64,000 nucleotides of DNA from Salinimicrobium tongyeongense (lineage in GTDB: Bacteria > Bacteroidota > Bacteroidia > Flavobacteriales > Flavobacteriaceae): positions 620,001 through 684,000 of the forward strand of contig NZ_CP069620.1 in the NCBI RefSeq assembly GCF_026109735.1, in the 5' to 3' direction. The notes beneath the pieces are model-generated. The model saw only the letters and a list, made by a program, of their open reading frames with translations, was not told where the DNA came from and made no database searches. A program made the position numbers and the translations under genes. Below are positions 1 through 9,427 of the stretch, piece after piece (within the stretch, counting starts at the first letter, position 1; each line of letters starts with the position of its first letter).

Positions 1-3000
1 AAAAAACCTGCTCGAAGGGGGGCTAATTGTAATTTTTGTCTTGGTTCTGCTTCTTGGAAATTGGCGGGGAGGTTTAATAGTTGCCTCCACAATTCCGCTC
101 TCCCTCCTGTTTGCTTTCATTCTGATGAACCTTTTTGACGTCTGGGCAAACCTCATGAGCCTCGGGGCTATAGACTTCGGAATTATAGTAGACGGAGCCG
201 TGATCATTGTGGAAAGTACCGTTTTTACCATCCATCAGCGCATGAAGAAAAGAGGCGAATTAAATAAATCTGAAAGAAATTCCATCGCCTCCTCTTCTGC
301 AAAAAAGATGATGAATTCTGCCTTTTTTGGGCAGCTTATAATCCTTATCGTATTTCTGCCAATCCTCGCCCTGGAAGGGGTTGAAGGAAAGATGTTCAAA
401 CCAATGGCACTTACCTTCATCTTCGCCATGCTGGGTGCAATGATCCTGTGTTTGACATACGTTCCAATGATCTCTGCTCTCTTTTTGAAGGAAAGTAAAA
501 AGCGAAAGAAATCCTATGGAGACAAATTTGTTGGTTGGGTTCAGGACAAATATGAGCCTCTGTTAGACAGATCCCTAAAAAGAGGAAAAATTGTGCTGGG
601 CACCGCTATAGCATTATTTGCTTTAGCTGCCTTTATGTTCACCAAAATGGGAGGGGAATTTATTCCGCAGCTCGACGAAGGGGACATAGCTTTTCATATT
701 ATCCTGAAGCCGGGAAGTTCGCTTGACGAGGGAATTGCAACCTCCACAAGAATAGAACAGCTTCTTCTGGACGAGTATCCGGAAATAGAACAGATCGTCA
801 CTCGTTTTGGAGTTTCTGATGTCCCAACAGATCCTATGCCTATGGATATTGGAGACAGCTTTATTATTCTAAAAGATAAAGATGAGTGGATCTCTGCCGA
901 TTCAAAGGATGAGCTTATTACCAAGATCAAAGAAACAATCGGCATTATTCCCGGCGTTAGCTATGAATTTACCCAGCCAGTAGAAATGCGGTTCAACGAA
1001 CTTCTTACAGGTGTTCGAGAAGATGTTGCAGTCAAACTTTATGGTGAAGATCTGGAGGTTCTAGCAAGCAAGGCGCAGGAGATGGGCAACATTATTTCTA
1101 CTGTAGAAGGGGTTGCCGATATGAAAGTCGAGGCCACAGCCGGATTACCACAAATCACGGTCAACTATAACAGGAATAAAACTGCCCAATATGGTTTACA
1201 GATCAAGGAGCTGAATTCCCTTATCCAGTCGGCTTTTGCCGGCGGAGATGCGGGAGTTATTTTTGAAGGGGAAAGGCGGTTGGACCTGGTAGTGCGATTA
1301 CAGGAAGAGGAAAGAACAAGTATTGAAAATATCAGGAATTTGTTTGTAACCCTGCCTTCAGGTAGCCAGATCCCGCTGAAAGAAGTGGCTGAAATAAGTT
1401 ATCAACCCGGCCCGATGCAGATCAGTAGAGATAATACCAACCGTCGCACCTATGTGGGAGTAAACATCAGGAATCGTGATGTAAAGTCTGTGGTGGAAGA
1501 TATTCAGACCAAACTGGATGCTGAGTTTGAACTACCGCCCGGGTACTACATTCGCTATGGCGGAGCCTTTGAAAATTTTGAACGGGCAAGTAAGAGACTG
1601 CAAATCGTTGTTCCCATTGCCCTGCTCCTCATTTTTATCCTGATCTATTTTGCTCTCAAATCCTTTAAGCAAACCACCATGATCTACATAGCCATTCCAC
1701 TTGCAGCTATTGGAGGAATATTTTCTTTATGGCTGCGAGACATGCCCTTTAGCATTTCAGCCGGGGTTGGTTTCATTGTTTTATTTGGAGTGGCTGTCTT
1801 AAATGGTCTTGTACTTATAAGCAGCTTCAATGAATTAAAAGAAGAAGGTGTGAAAAGTCTAAATGAAAGGATCAGTCTTGGAACAAGAAGTAGAATCCGG
1901 CCTATTTTGCTTACGGCTCTTACCGATGTGCTTGGGTTCCTGCCTATGGCTATTTCCAGCTCGGCCGGAGCAGAAGTGCAACGGCCGCTGGCAACCGTAG
2001 TTATAGGGGGCTTAATCACTTCTACCCTCCTCACATTGTTCATTCTGCCTATTCTGTATAAATGGGTCGAATCAAGGTCGGGCAGGATGAAATTTAAACC
2101 CGCAACAGGTGGATCTTTTGCGCTTATCCTTGTTCTATTCCTTTTACCCGTGGGTTTAAATGCTCAAACAACTGAATTGTCTCCGCAGGTAAGTCAGGAG
2201 GAAGCCGTTGCCCTGGCTCTTCAGAATTACCCACTTCTGAAAAATGAAAAGTTGAGAATTGACCAGGAGCATGCAATGAAGAAGTCTGCCTGGGATCTCG
2301 GGGAAACCGAAGTATTCATGGGTGGAGAAGAGCTTGGAGATGCCGGGGGAATATACACCACAATAGGCGTTCAACAGAAAGGGGTGGATTTATTGGGGAT
2401 TCCTTTTAAAAGTAAACTTTACAATAAAAAGATTGCCCTTGCCGAAGAAGCCTATGATCTGTCTCAACTTCAGGTGGCACAGGAGGTAAAAATAGGCTGG
2501 AGCCGGGCCTTTTCAGCAAAACAACAGTATTTGTTATTTCAGAAACTGGATTCCCTGTACCAAAAATTAAATCAGGCAGTCGGTCTACGGTATGAGGTAG
2601 AGGCCATTTCCAGATTAGAAATGCTCACAGCCAAAAATAAGATCAACCAAATTTCGATTGATCTGCAACAGGCCGAGATGGACTACCTAACAGCCGTCCA
2701 AAAACTGAATCTTTGGCTGGGAAATGGGCAAGTCTATGATGTCCCGGAAGATTTTAAAGATATCCCTGAGGATGAAATTTTCCTCACTGAAGAATTACCC
2801 GAAGATCACCCTCTTTTAGAAGTTTCTGAAAAGAAGGTTGCGGTGGCAGAAGCTGCTTATGCTGCAGAAAAGGCTAATTTTCTTCCTGACTTCAGTGTTC
2901 AGTACGGACTTCAAAAAGTGAATGGAGCAACCGGTTTTTATAATTATCAGGCCGGAATATCTATTCCAATTCTTTCCGGAGCTGCCCACGGTGAAGCTAA

Positions 3001-3322
3001 AGCGGCAAAAATAGAAAAGAAAATTGCACAAAGAGCTGCCGACTTTCAGAAAGACCAGGTAAGAACAGATTTTGAAATTGCCTTGAGCAACTATAAACGA
3101 TGGAAATCTTCCTGGCTTTTTTACAAGGATGAAGTTTTGCCGTTACTGGAAGAACAACGGGAGGGATCATTACTCGCCTTTAACGAAGGTGCCATTGAAT
3201 ATGTGGCCTTTATCCAAAATTTAGACAATGCAATGGAGTCAGAAATTAAAGCGCTCGAAGCTTTTGAGAATTACCAGATAGCCCTTGCAGAATTACAATT
3301 TTACCTAACAGGAAAAAACTAA
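1..3322 (+). CDS. CzcA-type heavy-metal RND pump fused to a TolC-like outer-membrane channel (5' partial)
   Basis: Proton-driven inner-membrane pump that exports divalent metal ions through an adaptor and outer-membrane channel. The reading frame is open to the left window edge (codons in phase from base 2), so the start lies outside; the visible part is about 1106 codons. The membrane motif LGAIDFGIIVDGA...VE (about 54 codons into the visible part) fits the DFGxxxDGAxxxVE signature linked to Co/Zn/Cd-type HME pumps. The RND part ends about 700 codons in. After a hydrophobic stretch ending GLNAQ comes a TolC-like domain of about 370 residues (QEEAVALALQNYP onward) rich in long helices. Such CzcA-CzcC fusions are known in Bacteroidetes. 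The adaptor gene follows 4 bases downstream. The metal is inferred from the motif only. Confidence 0.9.
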   Translation, partial: KNLLEGGLIVIFVLVLLLGNWRGGLIVASTIPLSLLFAFILMNLFDVWANLMSLGAIDFGIIVDGAVIIVESTVFTIHQRMKKRGELNKSERNSIASSSAKKMMNSAFFGQLIILIVFLPILALEGVEGKMFKPMALTFIFAMLGAMILCLTYVPMISALFLKESKKRKKSYGDKFVGWVQDKYEPLLDRSLKRGKIVLGTAIALFALAAFMFTKMGGEFIPQLDEGDIAFHIILKPGSSLDEGIATSTRIEQLLLDEYPEIEQIVTRFGVSDVPTDPMPMDIGDSFIILKDKDEWISADSKDELITKIKETIGIIPGVSYEFTQPVEMRFNELLTGVREDVAVKLYGEDLEVLASKAQEMGNIISTVEGVADMKVEATAGLPQITVNYNRNKTAQYGLQIKELNSLIQSAFAGGDAGVIFEGERRLDLVVRLQEEERTSIENIRNLFVTLPSGSQIPLKEVAEISYQPGPMQISRDNTNRRTYVGVNIRNRDVKSVVEDIQTKLDAEFELPPGYYIRYGGAFENFERASKRLQIVVPIALLLIFILIYFALKSFKQTTMIYIAIPLAAIGGIFSLWLRDMPFSISAGVGFIVLFGVAVLNGLVLISSFNELKEEGVKSLNERISLGTRSRIRPILLTALTDVLGFLPMAISSSAGAEVQRPLATVVIGGLITSTLLTLFILPILYKWVESRSGRMKFKPATGGSFALILVLFLLPVGLNAQTTELSPQVSQEEAVALALQNYPLLKNEKLRIDQEHAMKKSAWDLGETEVFMGGEELGDAGGIYTTIGVQQKGVDLLGIPFKSKLYNKKIALAEEAYDLSQLQVAQEVKIGWSRAFSAKQQYLLFQKLDSLYQKLNQAVGLRYEVEAISRLEMLTAKNKINQISIDLQQAEMDYLTAVQKLNLWLGNGQVYDVPEDFKDIPEDEIFLTEELPEDHPLLEVSEKKVAVAEAAYAAEKANFLPDFSVQYGLQKVNGATGFYNYQAGISIPILSGAAHGEAKAAKIEKKIAQRAADFQKDQVRTDFEIALSNYKRWKSSWLFYKDEVLPLLEEQREGSLLAFNEGAIEYVAFIQNLDNAMESEIKALEAFENYQIALAELQFYLTGKN

Positions 3323-3326
3323 AAAG

Positions 3327-4502
3327 ATGAAATTTCAAACACTATATATACTTCCTTTTCTCCTACTATTGTCTTGCGGGGAAAATGCTGAAAAAGAGGA
3401 GAATCAGAAAGAAGAAGCCGGTGAACCTGCTAAAACAGAAGCCGTCAAGGAAGCTATGCTTTCACAGCAGCAGTTCGATGTACTTGACATGAAAATTGAC
3501 AGCCTTACTACCAGGTTAATGAGCGGCTATGTACAGGCAAATGGAGAGTTGGAAGTACCTCCTCAAAGTGAAGCTACAGTTACTCCTGTTATTGGAGGTA
3601 ACGTATCGTCAATAATAGTGATCGAAGGAGATGAAGTTCAGCGTGGAGATGTATTGGCCTACATTGAACACCCGGAGATCATCGAAGTACAAACGCAATA
3701 TATGAATGCCTTAAACAGTCTGAATTATCAGGAAAAAGAGTTCCAAAGACAAAAAAAATTGTACGAAGCCGGAGTGGGTTCAGGGCAAATTTTTCAGCGT
3801 GCAGAGGCAGAACTGCAAAGCCTGGAAGGACAGGTTGCAGGACTTAAAGCTCAACTGCAACAACTAAATATTAATCCTGAAACTATTCGAAATGGAAATA
3901 TTCAGCAAAGGATCCCGGTAAGAAGCCCTATAGATGGCGCTGTACAATCGGTCAATATCAAAACAGGTCAATTTGTACAGGCGCAGTCTGAAATGTTCCA
4001 TATCATTAATACGAAAGATGTTCACGTAGATCTCATGGTCTTTGAGAAAGATGTTGCCAAAGTAGAAAAAGGACAAAAAGTATATTTCACGATCGAATCA
4101 TTACCGGGAACTGAACTAACTGCGGAAATCATTTCTGTAAGCAAGAATTTTGAACAGGACCCTAAAGCCGTTCATGTACATGCGGAAATTATCGACAGGC
4201 CCGAAAATCTTGTGCCGGGAATGTACGTTAGAGGGCGAATTGCGGTTGATAATCAACGAACAACAGCACTACCCGAATCTGCCATAGTTAGAGAAGGGGG
4301 TAAATTTTATGCTTTTACGGCAGAAGAGGAAGGAGATGCATGGAGCTTTAGACCTGTAGAGGTTATTACCGGTACAAATGGAGGTGAATGGGTTGAAGTA
4401 AAGCTATTAAAAGACCTGCCGGAAGAGACGAGATTTGCTTATAACAATGCCTACTATCTTATGGCTGAAATGCAAAAAGGAGAAGGCGGTCACGCGCATT
4501 AA
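3327..4502 (+). CDS. RND efflux periplasmic adaptor (CzcB/HlyD family) lipoprotein
   Basis: Membrane-fusion protein that bridges the inner-membrane RND pump and the outer-membrane channel. The 391-residue product starts with a lipoprotein signal (LLLLSCGEN, Cys at about residue 17). It continues with the paired biotinyl-lipoyl-like halves (GGNVSSIIVIEGDEVQRGD near residue 92 and RSPIDGAVQSVNIKTGQFV near 199) around a coiled-coil hairpin (about 115-180), then a beta-barrel region. The C-terminus ends GEGGHAH, a small potential metal-binding tail. It lies 4 bases after the pump-channel fusion and 2 bases before the Fur-family gene, so the three are almost certainly one operon. Confidence 0.9.
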   Translation: MKFQTLYILPFLLLLSCGENAEKEENQKEEAGEPAKTEAVKEAMLSQQQFDVLDMKIDSLTTRLMSGYVQANGELEVPPQSEATVTPVIGGNVSSIIVIEGDEVQRGDVLAYIEHPEIIEVQTQYMNALNSLNYQEKEFQRQKKLYEAGVGSGQIFQRAEAELQSLEGQVAGLKAQLQQLNINPETIRNGNIQQRIPVRSPIDGAVQSVNIKTGQFVQAQSEMFHIINTKDVHVDLMVFEKDVAKVEKGQKVYFTIESLPGTELTAEIISVSKNFEQDPKAVHVHAEIIDRPENLVPGMYVRGRIAVDNQRTTALPESAIVREGGKFYAFTAEEEGDAWSFRPVEVITGTNGGEWVEVKLLKDLPEETRFAYNNAYYLMAEMQKGEGGHAH

Positions 4503-4504
4503 TT

Positions 4505-4921
4505 ATGAAAGCAATAGAAAATTTTTTAGAGGAAAAGCAGGTGAGGCCTACAGCAATGCGGATGCTCATTTTTAAATTTTTAGCTCAAAAGCAAATGGCT
4601 GTAACTTTGGCTGACATCGAGACGGCTTTTGAAAAAAGTGAAAGAACAACTATATATCGTACCATTAAAACTTTTGAGGATAGTGGAATCGTCCACCTGA
4701 TTGAAGACGGGAGTGGAGTAGCCAAGTATGCTCTTTGTGAGGCGGGCTGTAATTGTGAGCTCGATAGCGATCTTCATCTCCATTTTCACTGTGAAACCTG
4801 TAAAGAAACCCAATGCTTAACTGAAACTAAGATTCCGCATATCAATCTACCGCCGGGCTTTACAGCAACTAACGCCAGTTTGGTAGTCAAAGGAACCTGT
4901 GATAAATGCAATAAGGAATAA
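4505..4921 (+). CDS. Fur-family metal-responsive transcriptional repressor
   Basis: 138-residue Fur/Zur/PerR-type regulator. The N-terminal winged helix runs to about residue 80 (RTTIYRTIKTFEDSGIVHLI is the typical recognition-helix region). The C-terminal dimerization domain holds a His/Cys-rich metal site (LHLHFHCETC) and a second CxxC (CDKC) near the end; the two CxxC pairs fit the structural zinc site of the family. Extra cysteines (CEAGCNC) sit just before. It directly follows the adaptor gene, so it probably controls its own efflux operon in response to zinc or a related ion. Which member of the family it is cannot be decided from sequence alone. Confidence 0.88.
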   Translation: MKAIENFLEEKQVRPTAMRMLIFKFLAQKQMAVTLADIETAFEKSERTTIYRTIKTFEDSGIVHLIEDGSGVAKYALCEAGCNCELDSDLHLHFHCETCKETQCLTETKIPHINLPPGFTATNASLVVKGTCDKCNKE

Positions 4922-5093
4922 TCTTTTTCAAACTTTGCGATTCTAAACCACAGCCATCAGGAAACAATGCACTTCCGTTGCAGGACTATATAGATTAATT
5001 TCGTTCCTGTAATTAATAAAGACATTATTAGATAGGAAAATACCGGTTTTATTGTATTGGCTTATTCTCTCTAATAACCTTTAATAAAAAGTT

Positions 5094-7097
5094 ATGGCGA
5101 AAGACAAGGATTATAAAGACACAGAATTACAAGATCCAAAAATTACTTCTCCCAGAACGGCTGAAGAACCCGGACCAAAACCTGAAAAAGGGGAAGATAG
5201 CTGTTGTCCACCTCAGCATAAGGGAGCAGGTAAAGATGAGGAAGAAAGATCTTCCTTTATTCCTACCGTTGTAAGCCTGGTGCTTTTACTGCTGGGAATT
5301 GCCCTAGACTTTTTCGAAGTGGACTGGTTTAGTGGCTATTTGCGTTTAACTGTTTTTGGCGTTGCATACATTTTAGTTGGCAGCAAAGTGGTAAAACATG
5401 CCGTAACCAACATCGCAAAAGGAAATATCTTCAATGAATTTTTCCTCATGACCATTGCCACTCTCGGGGCTTTTTATATTGGAGAATATGCAGAAGGAGT
5501 GGCGGTAATGTTGTTTTATGTAATTGGAGAACATTTTCAGGAGGCAGCCGTTGCCCGTTCCCGTCGCTCTATAAAAGCCCTCATTGATAATCGTCCTGAA
5601 GAGGTAAGTGTTCTTAGTAATGGTCAGGTTTCAATTGTTAATCCGAAGAATGTGAACATTGGGGAAATCATCCAGATCAAGCCAGGGGAGAAAGTTGCGC
5701 TGGATGGAGAAATGCTTAGCGAAAGCTCCTCCTTTAATACTGCCGCCCTTACTGGAGAATCAAAACCTGATACCAAGAAAAAAGGGGAGACAGTGCTTGC
5801 CGGGATGATAAACCTGGATAAGCTGGTTGAGCTAAAAGTAACTTCCGGTTATGAAGACAGTGCTTTATCAAAAATTCTCAAACTCGTTGAAGAAGCAAGT
5901 GGGAGGAAAGCAAAAACCCAAAACTTCATCACCCGCTTCGCGAAAATTTATACCCCTATAGTGGTCTTCCTTGCCATAGGTCTGGCGCTCCTCCCCTATT
6001 TCTTTGTCGACACCTATGTTTTTGAGGAATGGCTGTACCGGGCCCTGGTATTTTTGGTGATCTCCTGTCCCTGTGCGTTGGTAATCTCTATTCCGCTTGG
6101 ATATTTTGGTGGTATAGGTGCCGCTTCAAGAAACGGTCTTCTTTTTAAAGGTTCCAATTTTCTCGACCTCATTACAAAGGTAGATACAGTGGTGATGGAC
6201 AAAACCGGAACCCTCACAGAGGGAGTTTTTAAAGTGCAGGAGGTAAAGGTCCGATGTCTGGAAAAGGACCGGTTTTTGGCGCTAACAGCGGCACTTGAGA
6301 ATAAATCCACTCATCCTATAGCTTCGGCAGTTGTAGAACACTCGGGCGACGCTTATAAACAGCTGAAAGTGCAGGACGTTGAAGAAATAGCCGGACACGG
6401 ATTAAAAGGAACGGTAGACGGAAAAGAGCTTTTCGTTGGTAATGCGAAATTGTTGCAGAAGTTCAACATCTCCTATGCACCGGAAATAGAGGAAACAGTG
6501 GAAACGATTGTTGTGGTAGCAATAGATGGTAAATATGAAGGTTACATAACCATTGCCGATCAAATTAAGGAAGATGCGGTTGTAGCTATAAAGCAACTTG
6601 GGGATTTAGGAATTGACACAATTGTTATGCTCTCGGGTGATAAGGATTCTATAGTTCAAAAAGTAGCGGGGCAGTTGAAGATCGACAAAGCTTACGGTGG
6701 ATTACTGCCTCAGGACAAGGTGGCTAAGGTCGAGGAACTAAAGAAACAGGGGAAAAAGGTAGCATTCGTAGGAGACGGTATAAATGATGCTCCGGTAATT
6801 ACCTTAGCCGATGTAGGAATGGCCATGGGAGCCTTAGGCTCTGACGCTGCAATAGAGACCGCAGATGTGGTGATACAAACAGATCAGCCTGTCAAAATCG
6901 CCACGGCCATCAAGATCGGCAAAAAGACCCGACAGATCGTATGGCAGAATATTGGCCTCGCCTTTGGAGTAAAGGCACTGGTGCTAATTTTTGGCGCATT
7001 TGGGGTAGCATCTTTATGGGAAGCAGTTTTTGCTGACGTAGGAGTGGCATTCTTAGCCATTTTGAATGCAGTGAGACTGCAGAGAATAAAATTCTGA
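5094..7097 (+). CDS. P1B-type heavy-metal ATPase, Zn/Cd/Pb class (ZntA/CadA-like)
   Basis: ATP-driven metal exporter of the inner membrane. Visible motifs: transmembrane CPC (SCPCALVIS, about residue 325), phosphorylation site DKTGT (about 369), and the hinge GDGINDAP (about 560). The last two membrane helices carry N-x7-K (NIGLAFGVK) and DVG, the pattern of the P1B-2 class that moves Zn2+, Cd2+ and Pb2+. There is no N-terminal HMA domain with CxxC. Instead the 60-residue N-terminus is charged and holds a lone Cys pair (DSCCPPQH) that could bind metal. It stands 172 bases after the Fur-family gene and fits the same divalent-metal resistance module. Confidence 0.92.
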   Translation: MAKDKDYKDTELQDPKITSPRTAEEPGPKPEKGEDSCCPPQHKGAGKDEEERSSFIPTVVSLVLLLLGIALDFFEVDWFSGYLRLTVFGVAYILVGSKVVKHAVTNIAKGNIFNEFFLMTIATLGAFYIGEYAEGVAVMLFYVIGEHFQEAAVARSRRSIKALIDNRPEEVSVLSNGQVSIVNPKNVNIGEIIQIKPGEKVALDGEMLSESSSFNTAALTGESKPDTKKKGETVLAGMINLDKLVELKVTSGYEDSALSKILKLVEEASGRKAKTQNFITRFAKIYTPIVVFLAIGLALLPYFFVDTYVFEEWLYRALVFLVISCPCALVISIPLGYFGGIGAASRNGLLFKGSNFLDLITKVDTVVMDKTGTLTEGVFKVQEVKVRCLEKDRFLALTAALENKSTHPIASAVVEHSGDAYKQLKVQDVEEIAGHGLKGTVDGKELFVGNAKLLQKFNISYAPEIEETVETIVVVAIDGKYEGYITIADQIKEDAVVAIKQLGDLGIDTIVMLSGDKDSIVQKVAGQLKIDKAYGGLLPQDKVAKVEELKKQGKKVAFVGDGINDAPVITLADVGMAMGALGSDAAIETADVVIQTDQPVKIATAIKIGKKTRQIVWQNIGLAFGVKALVLIFGAFGVASLWEAVFADVGVAFLAILNAVRLQRIKF

Positions 7098-7256
7098 AGC
7101 GCCGTCTGTATCTCCTGAAGGAGATTAGATATAACATTATTTTTGGATCGATCTGGATGTAAATAGATAAATTAGAGTAGCACACTCTTTTTTAACGCAA
7201 ATCAGCATTTTTCAGATGTTTTATTATTTCACTGAGAAGCCAAAAGAGAATATCTT

Positions 7257-8267
7257 ATGAGTATCTGGTTATGGGCATTAGTATTACTTGCTGCTGTTTG
7301 GGCAGCTCATTGGGGCGCTGAACATTTAGCAAAACCTTTAAAGAAGCTACGAAAACAATGGGGTTTTTCGGTAGCTGCGGGTGGCGCCTTGATTGGCTTG
7401 GCTGCTGCCAGTCCAGAGATAGGCATCAATATTACAAGTGCAGTAACCGGAGTTGGAGATATTGGTCTGGGGACCATGTTTGGATCTAATGTTATTGCTA
7501 TTCCTTTAATGGTCATAACAGCTTACATTGCGACCAGGCATCTAAAAAATAAGAACAAAGATGGAGGACACCAGGAGCACAAGAAGGAGCACCTGCTAAA
7601 AGTAGATCCCACGGCCGTAACAGTCCAGGCTTTACCGTACTTGGTAATTGTAGCAGTAGTAGCTATTTTAACCGTTCCTTCTGCCTGGCGAGGGTTACAG
7701 CCAATGGATGGTTGGATAATGTTGGGAATGTATATCGCTTTTCTTGCTCAGGCCCTCCTTAGAGGAAAAAAAGAAAGCGAAAAAGTGGAATGGAAGAAAA
7801 AGGAGATCTGGTTGGCGGTAGCAGGTCTGGTTGCTCTAGGTTTAGGCGCCTTTTTCACAGTTCGTGCTACAGAAAACCTGGTTTCCTCCTTTGGATTATC
7901 CCAAATAGTGGGTGGTTTATTTATTACAGCTCCAATGGCTGCATTGCCCGAAGTTTTTGCTACCTGGAGTGTAGCTAAAAGTGGTCAAATAACTTCCGGT
8001 GTCACCAGCGTCATAGGAGATCATGCCGTTACGCTTACAGTAGCGTTTTTCCCTCTGGCATTAGTTGGTCTGCCAGTGGGTAACTTCCCCTTATTCGTGA
8101 CGGTCTTGAGCTTCGTAGGCCTGGTAGGTATTCTTTATGCCGCTTTTATTCATATGGGCAGCAAGAAAAGCGGACATGGTTTTAAGCGATGGCAGGTTGC
8201 TACACTTGGAGGTGTTCTGCTCGTTTATGTAGGTGTTGTGCTTTTTGGGGTACTGAATATTTTTTAA
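7257..8267 (+). CDS. CaCA-family cation (Ca2+/Na+ type) exchanger
   Basis: 336-residue integral membrane protein with about ten hydrophobic segments in two similar halves. The first half has the conserved alpha-1-like stretch GLAAASPEIGINITSAVTG with GSNVIAIP; the second half has APMAALPEVFATWSVAKSG followed by IGDHAVT. Duplicated acidic alpha repeats (SPE / LPE) are typical of the calcium/cation antiporter family (YrbG, ChaA, NCX). It follows the P-type ATPase by 159 bases on the same strand. In this setting it may exchange a divalent metal or calcium; the ion is not decided by sequence. The central loop (about residues 98-118) is His/Lys-rich. Confidence 0.75.
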   Translation: MSIWLWALVLLAAVWAAHWGAEHLAKPLKKLRKQWGFSVAAGGALIGLAAASPEIGINITSAVTGVGDIGLGTMFGSNVIAIPLMVITAYIATRHLKNKNKDGGHQEHKKEHLLKVDPTAVTVQALPYLVIVAVVAILTVPSAWRGLQPMDGWIMLGMYIAFLAQALLRGKKESEKVEWKKKEIWLAVAGLVALGLGAFFTVRATENLVSSFGLSQIVGGLFITAPMAALPEVFATWSVAKSGQITSGVTSVIGDHAVTLTVAFFPLALVGLPVGNFPLFVTVLSFVGLVGILYAAFIHMGSKKSGHGFKRWQVATLGGVLLVYVGVVLFGVLNIF

Positions 8268-8532
8268 CAGTGGGCAAAGTAATGACTGAACCTGTGAACC
8301 AATAGTTCCTATTAACTGTTTGTTCTATAGATATGTTCGCTTGCATTACCTTGACCGCCTTTCCTGAGGATACCACAGATCCAATGCTGGTTTCCTCTAT
8401 CCGCAGCCGACTGAATTATAAGATGTTTAAACAAAAAATGGATGATTTTTGAAAGATTTATGGTTCTCATCAGTTTCCAACAATAAATTGATTTCATTCA
8501 ACTGAGGCTATTTTTGAAATTAAGATTTCCAT
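8268..8532. other. Intergenic spacer between convergent genes
   Basis: 265 bases between the end of the exchanger gene and the end of the RteC-like gene. I see no convincing gene; the only open frame on the minus strand has a composition unlike the neighbours. No clear stem with a T-run was found, so where the two converging transcripts stop is not evident. Confidence 0.4.
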
Positions 8533-9372
8533 TTAAAGGCCATCTTCTTTACTCATTTTCTGTTGAAGATTAAGCATCAGTTCCTCTAAGAATTTTGTTT
8601 TGCTTCCTTTCCTAGCTTTTATTTCTGAGTAGGTCTTGTAGACGTTATCCAGCTTAACATTAAAAAAATCTTCAAAGGAGGTAGTAATCGTATTAAGATC
8701 TGCAGCACCATGATTTAATGCGCCATCTGAGTACAAGGCGTAAATCAACTCAGTCAAAGCTGTTTTCGAAGAAGTCCAAAATAAAACCGGATGCTTTCTT
8801 TCCTGAGAAATGAAACTTCGACCCGGACGCAGTTCTCCCAGACATTTTCTTATATAATGCAGAAATCGATGCATGGCTTTAATTTTAGACCACAACATGT
8901 CATGAGAGGTTGAGAATTCGGGAAACTGGTAGTAGTTAACCAGTGGAGTAAAAGGGAAATTGTTCTGGTAGTTGCGGGTGAATAACTGGTGATCCAAATA
9001 ATTGTGACCCAATTCCATGTAATGAGAAAAATCAATATTCCTGTAAAAAAATTTATTAACCTTTTTTATTTCTTTCTCAAAAAACCTGACCTGGAAATTA
9101 ACCCCTGCTTTTGGTTTCCTTATTTCACAGGAACGAACTTCTGTGAAATAAATTAAATAGCTCATAACAGAAGGCTTAACTTCTTTGAAAAAGTGGATCT
9201 CTTCTTCTACCGATTCTAAATCCTCCTTTTCAATAAGATCTTTTAATTCGGTAAGAACCCTATTGCAGAGGTCGATACCCTTATTTGTCACCCTGATTTG
9301 CTGTTCTGGAGAATCTAAAATGACAGCTATTTTCTGTTCAAATGATTCCACTACTCCATGAAATCTCTTCAT
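8533..9372 (-). CDS. RteC-family protein
   Basis: 279-residue protein resembling RteC, the regulator that in CTnDOT-type conjugative transposons activates the excision operon. The look is all-helical with many charged residues and the family-like stretch FFKEVKPSVMSYLIYFTEV near residue 65. The C-terminal third (about 180-270) would be the winged-helix part. It sits 55 bases downstream of the PLP/GNAT fusion gene, same strand, so the two may be co-transcribed. Its presence is one of the markers that the window belongs to a Bacteroidetes ICE. No excision genes are in the window, so a target for it cannot be shown. Confidence 0.8.
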   Translation of the reverse strand: MKRFHGVVESFEQKIAVILDSPEQQIRVTNKGIDLCNRVLTELKDLIEKEDLESVEEEIHFFKEVKPSVMSYLIYFTEVRSCEIRKPKAGVNFQVRFFEKEIKKVNKFFYRNIDFSHYMELGHNYLDHQLFTRNYQNNFPFTPLVNYYQFPEFSTSHDMLWSKIKAMHRFLHYIRKCLGELRPGRSFISQERKHPVLFWTSSKTALTELIYALYSDGALNHGAADLNTITTSFEDFFNVKLDNVYKTYSEIKARKGSKTKFLEELMLNLQQKMSKEDGL

Positions 9373-9427
9373 ATTAATTTGATGGATTGAAAAACTGGAA
9401 GGGGGGAGCTCACGTATGCCAATTTAG

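Noticed and set aside
7113-7128. Hairpin ATCTCCT-GA-AGGAGAT after the P-type ATPase
   Set aside because: Seven-base stem without a following T-run on either strand; not convincing as a terminator.
7790-7978. 62-residue frame inside the exchanger gene
   Set aside because: Wholly inside a well-supported membrane-protein gene in another frame.
8312-8497. 61-residue minus-strand frame between convergent genes
   Set aside because: Composition is not protein-like, there is no start context, and it lies in a convergent spacer.
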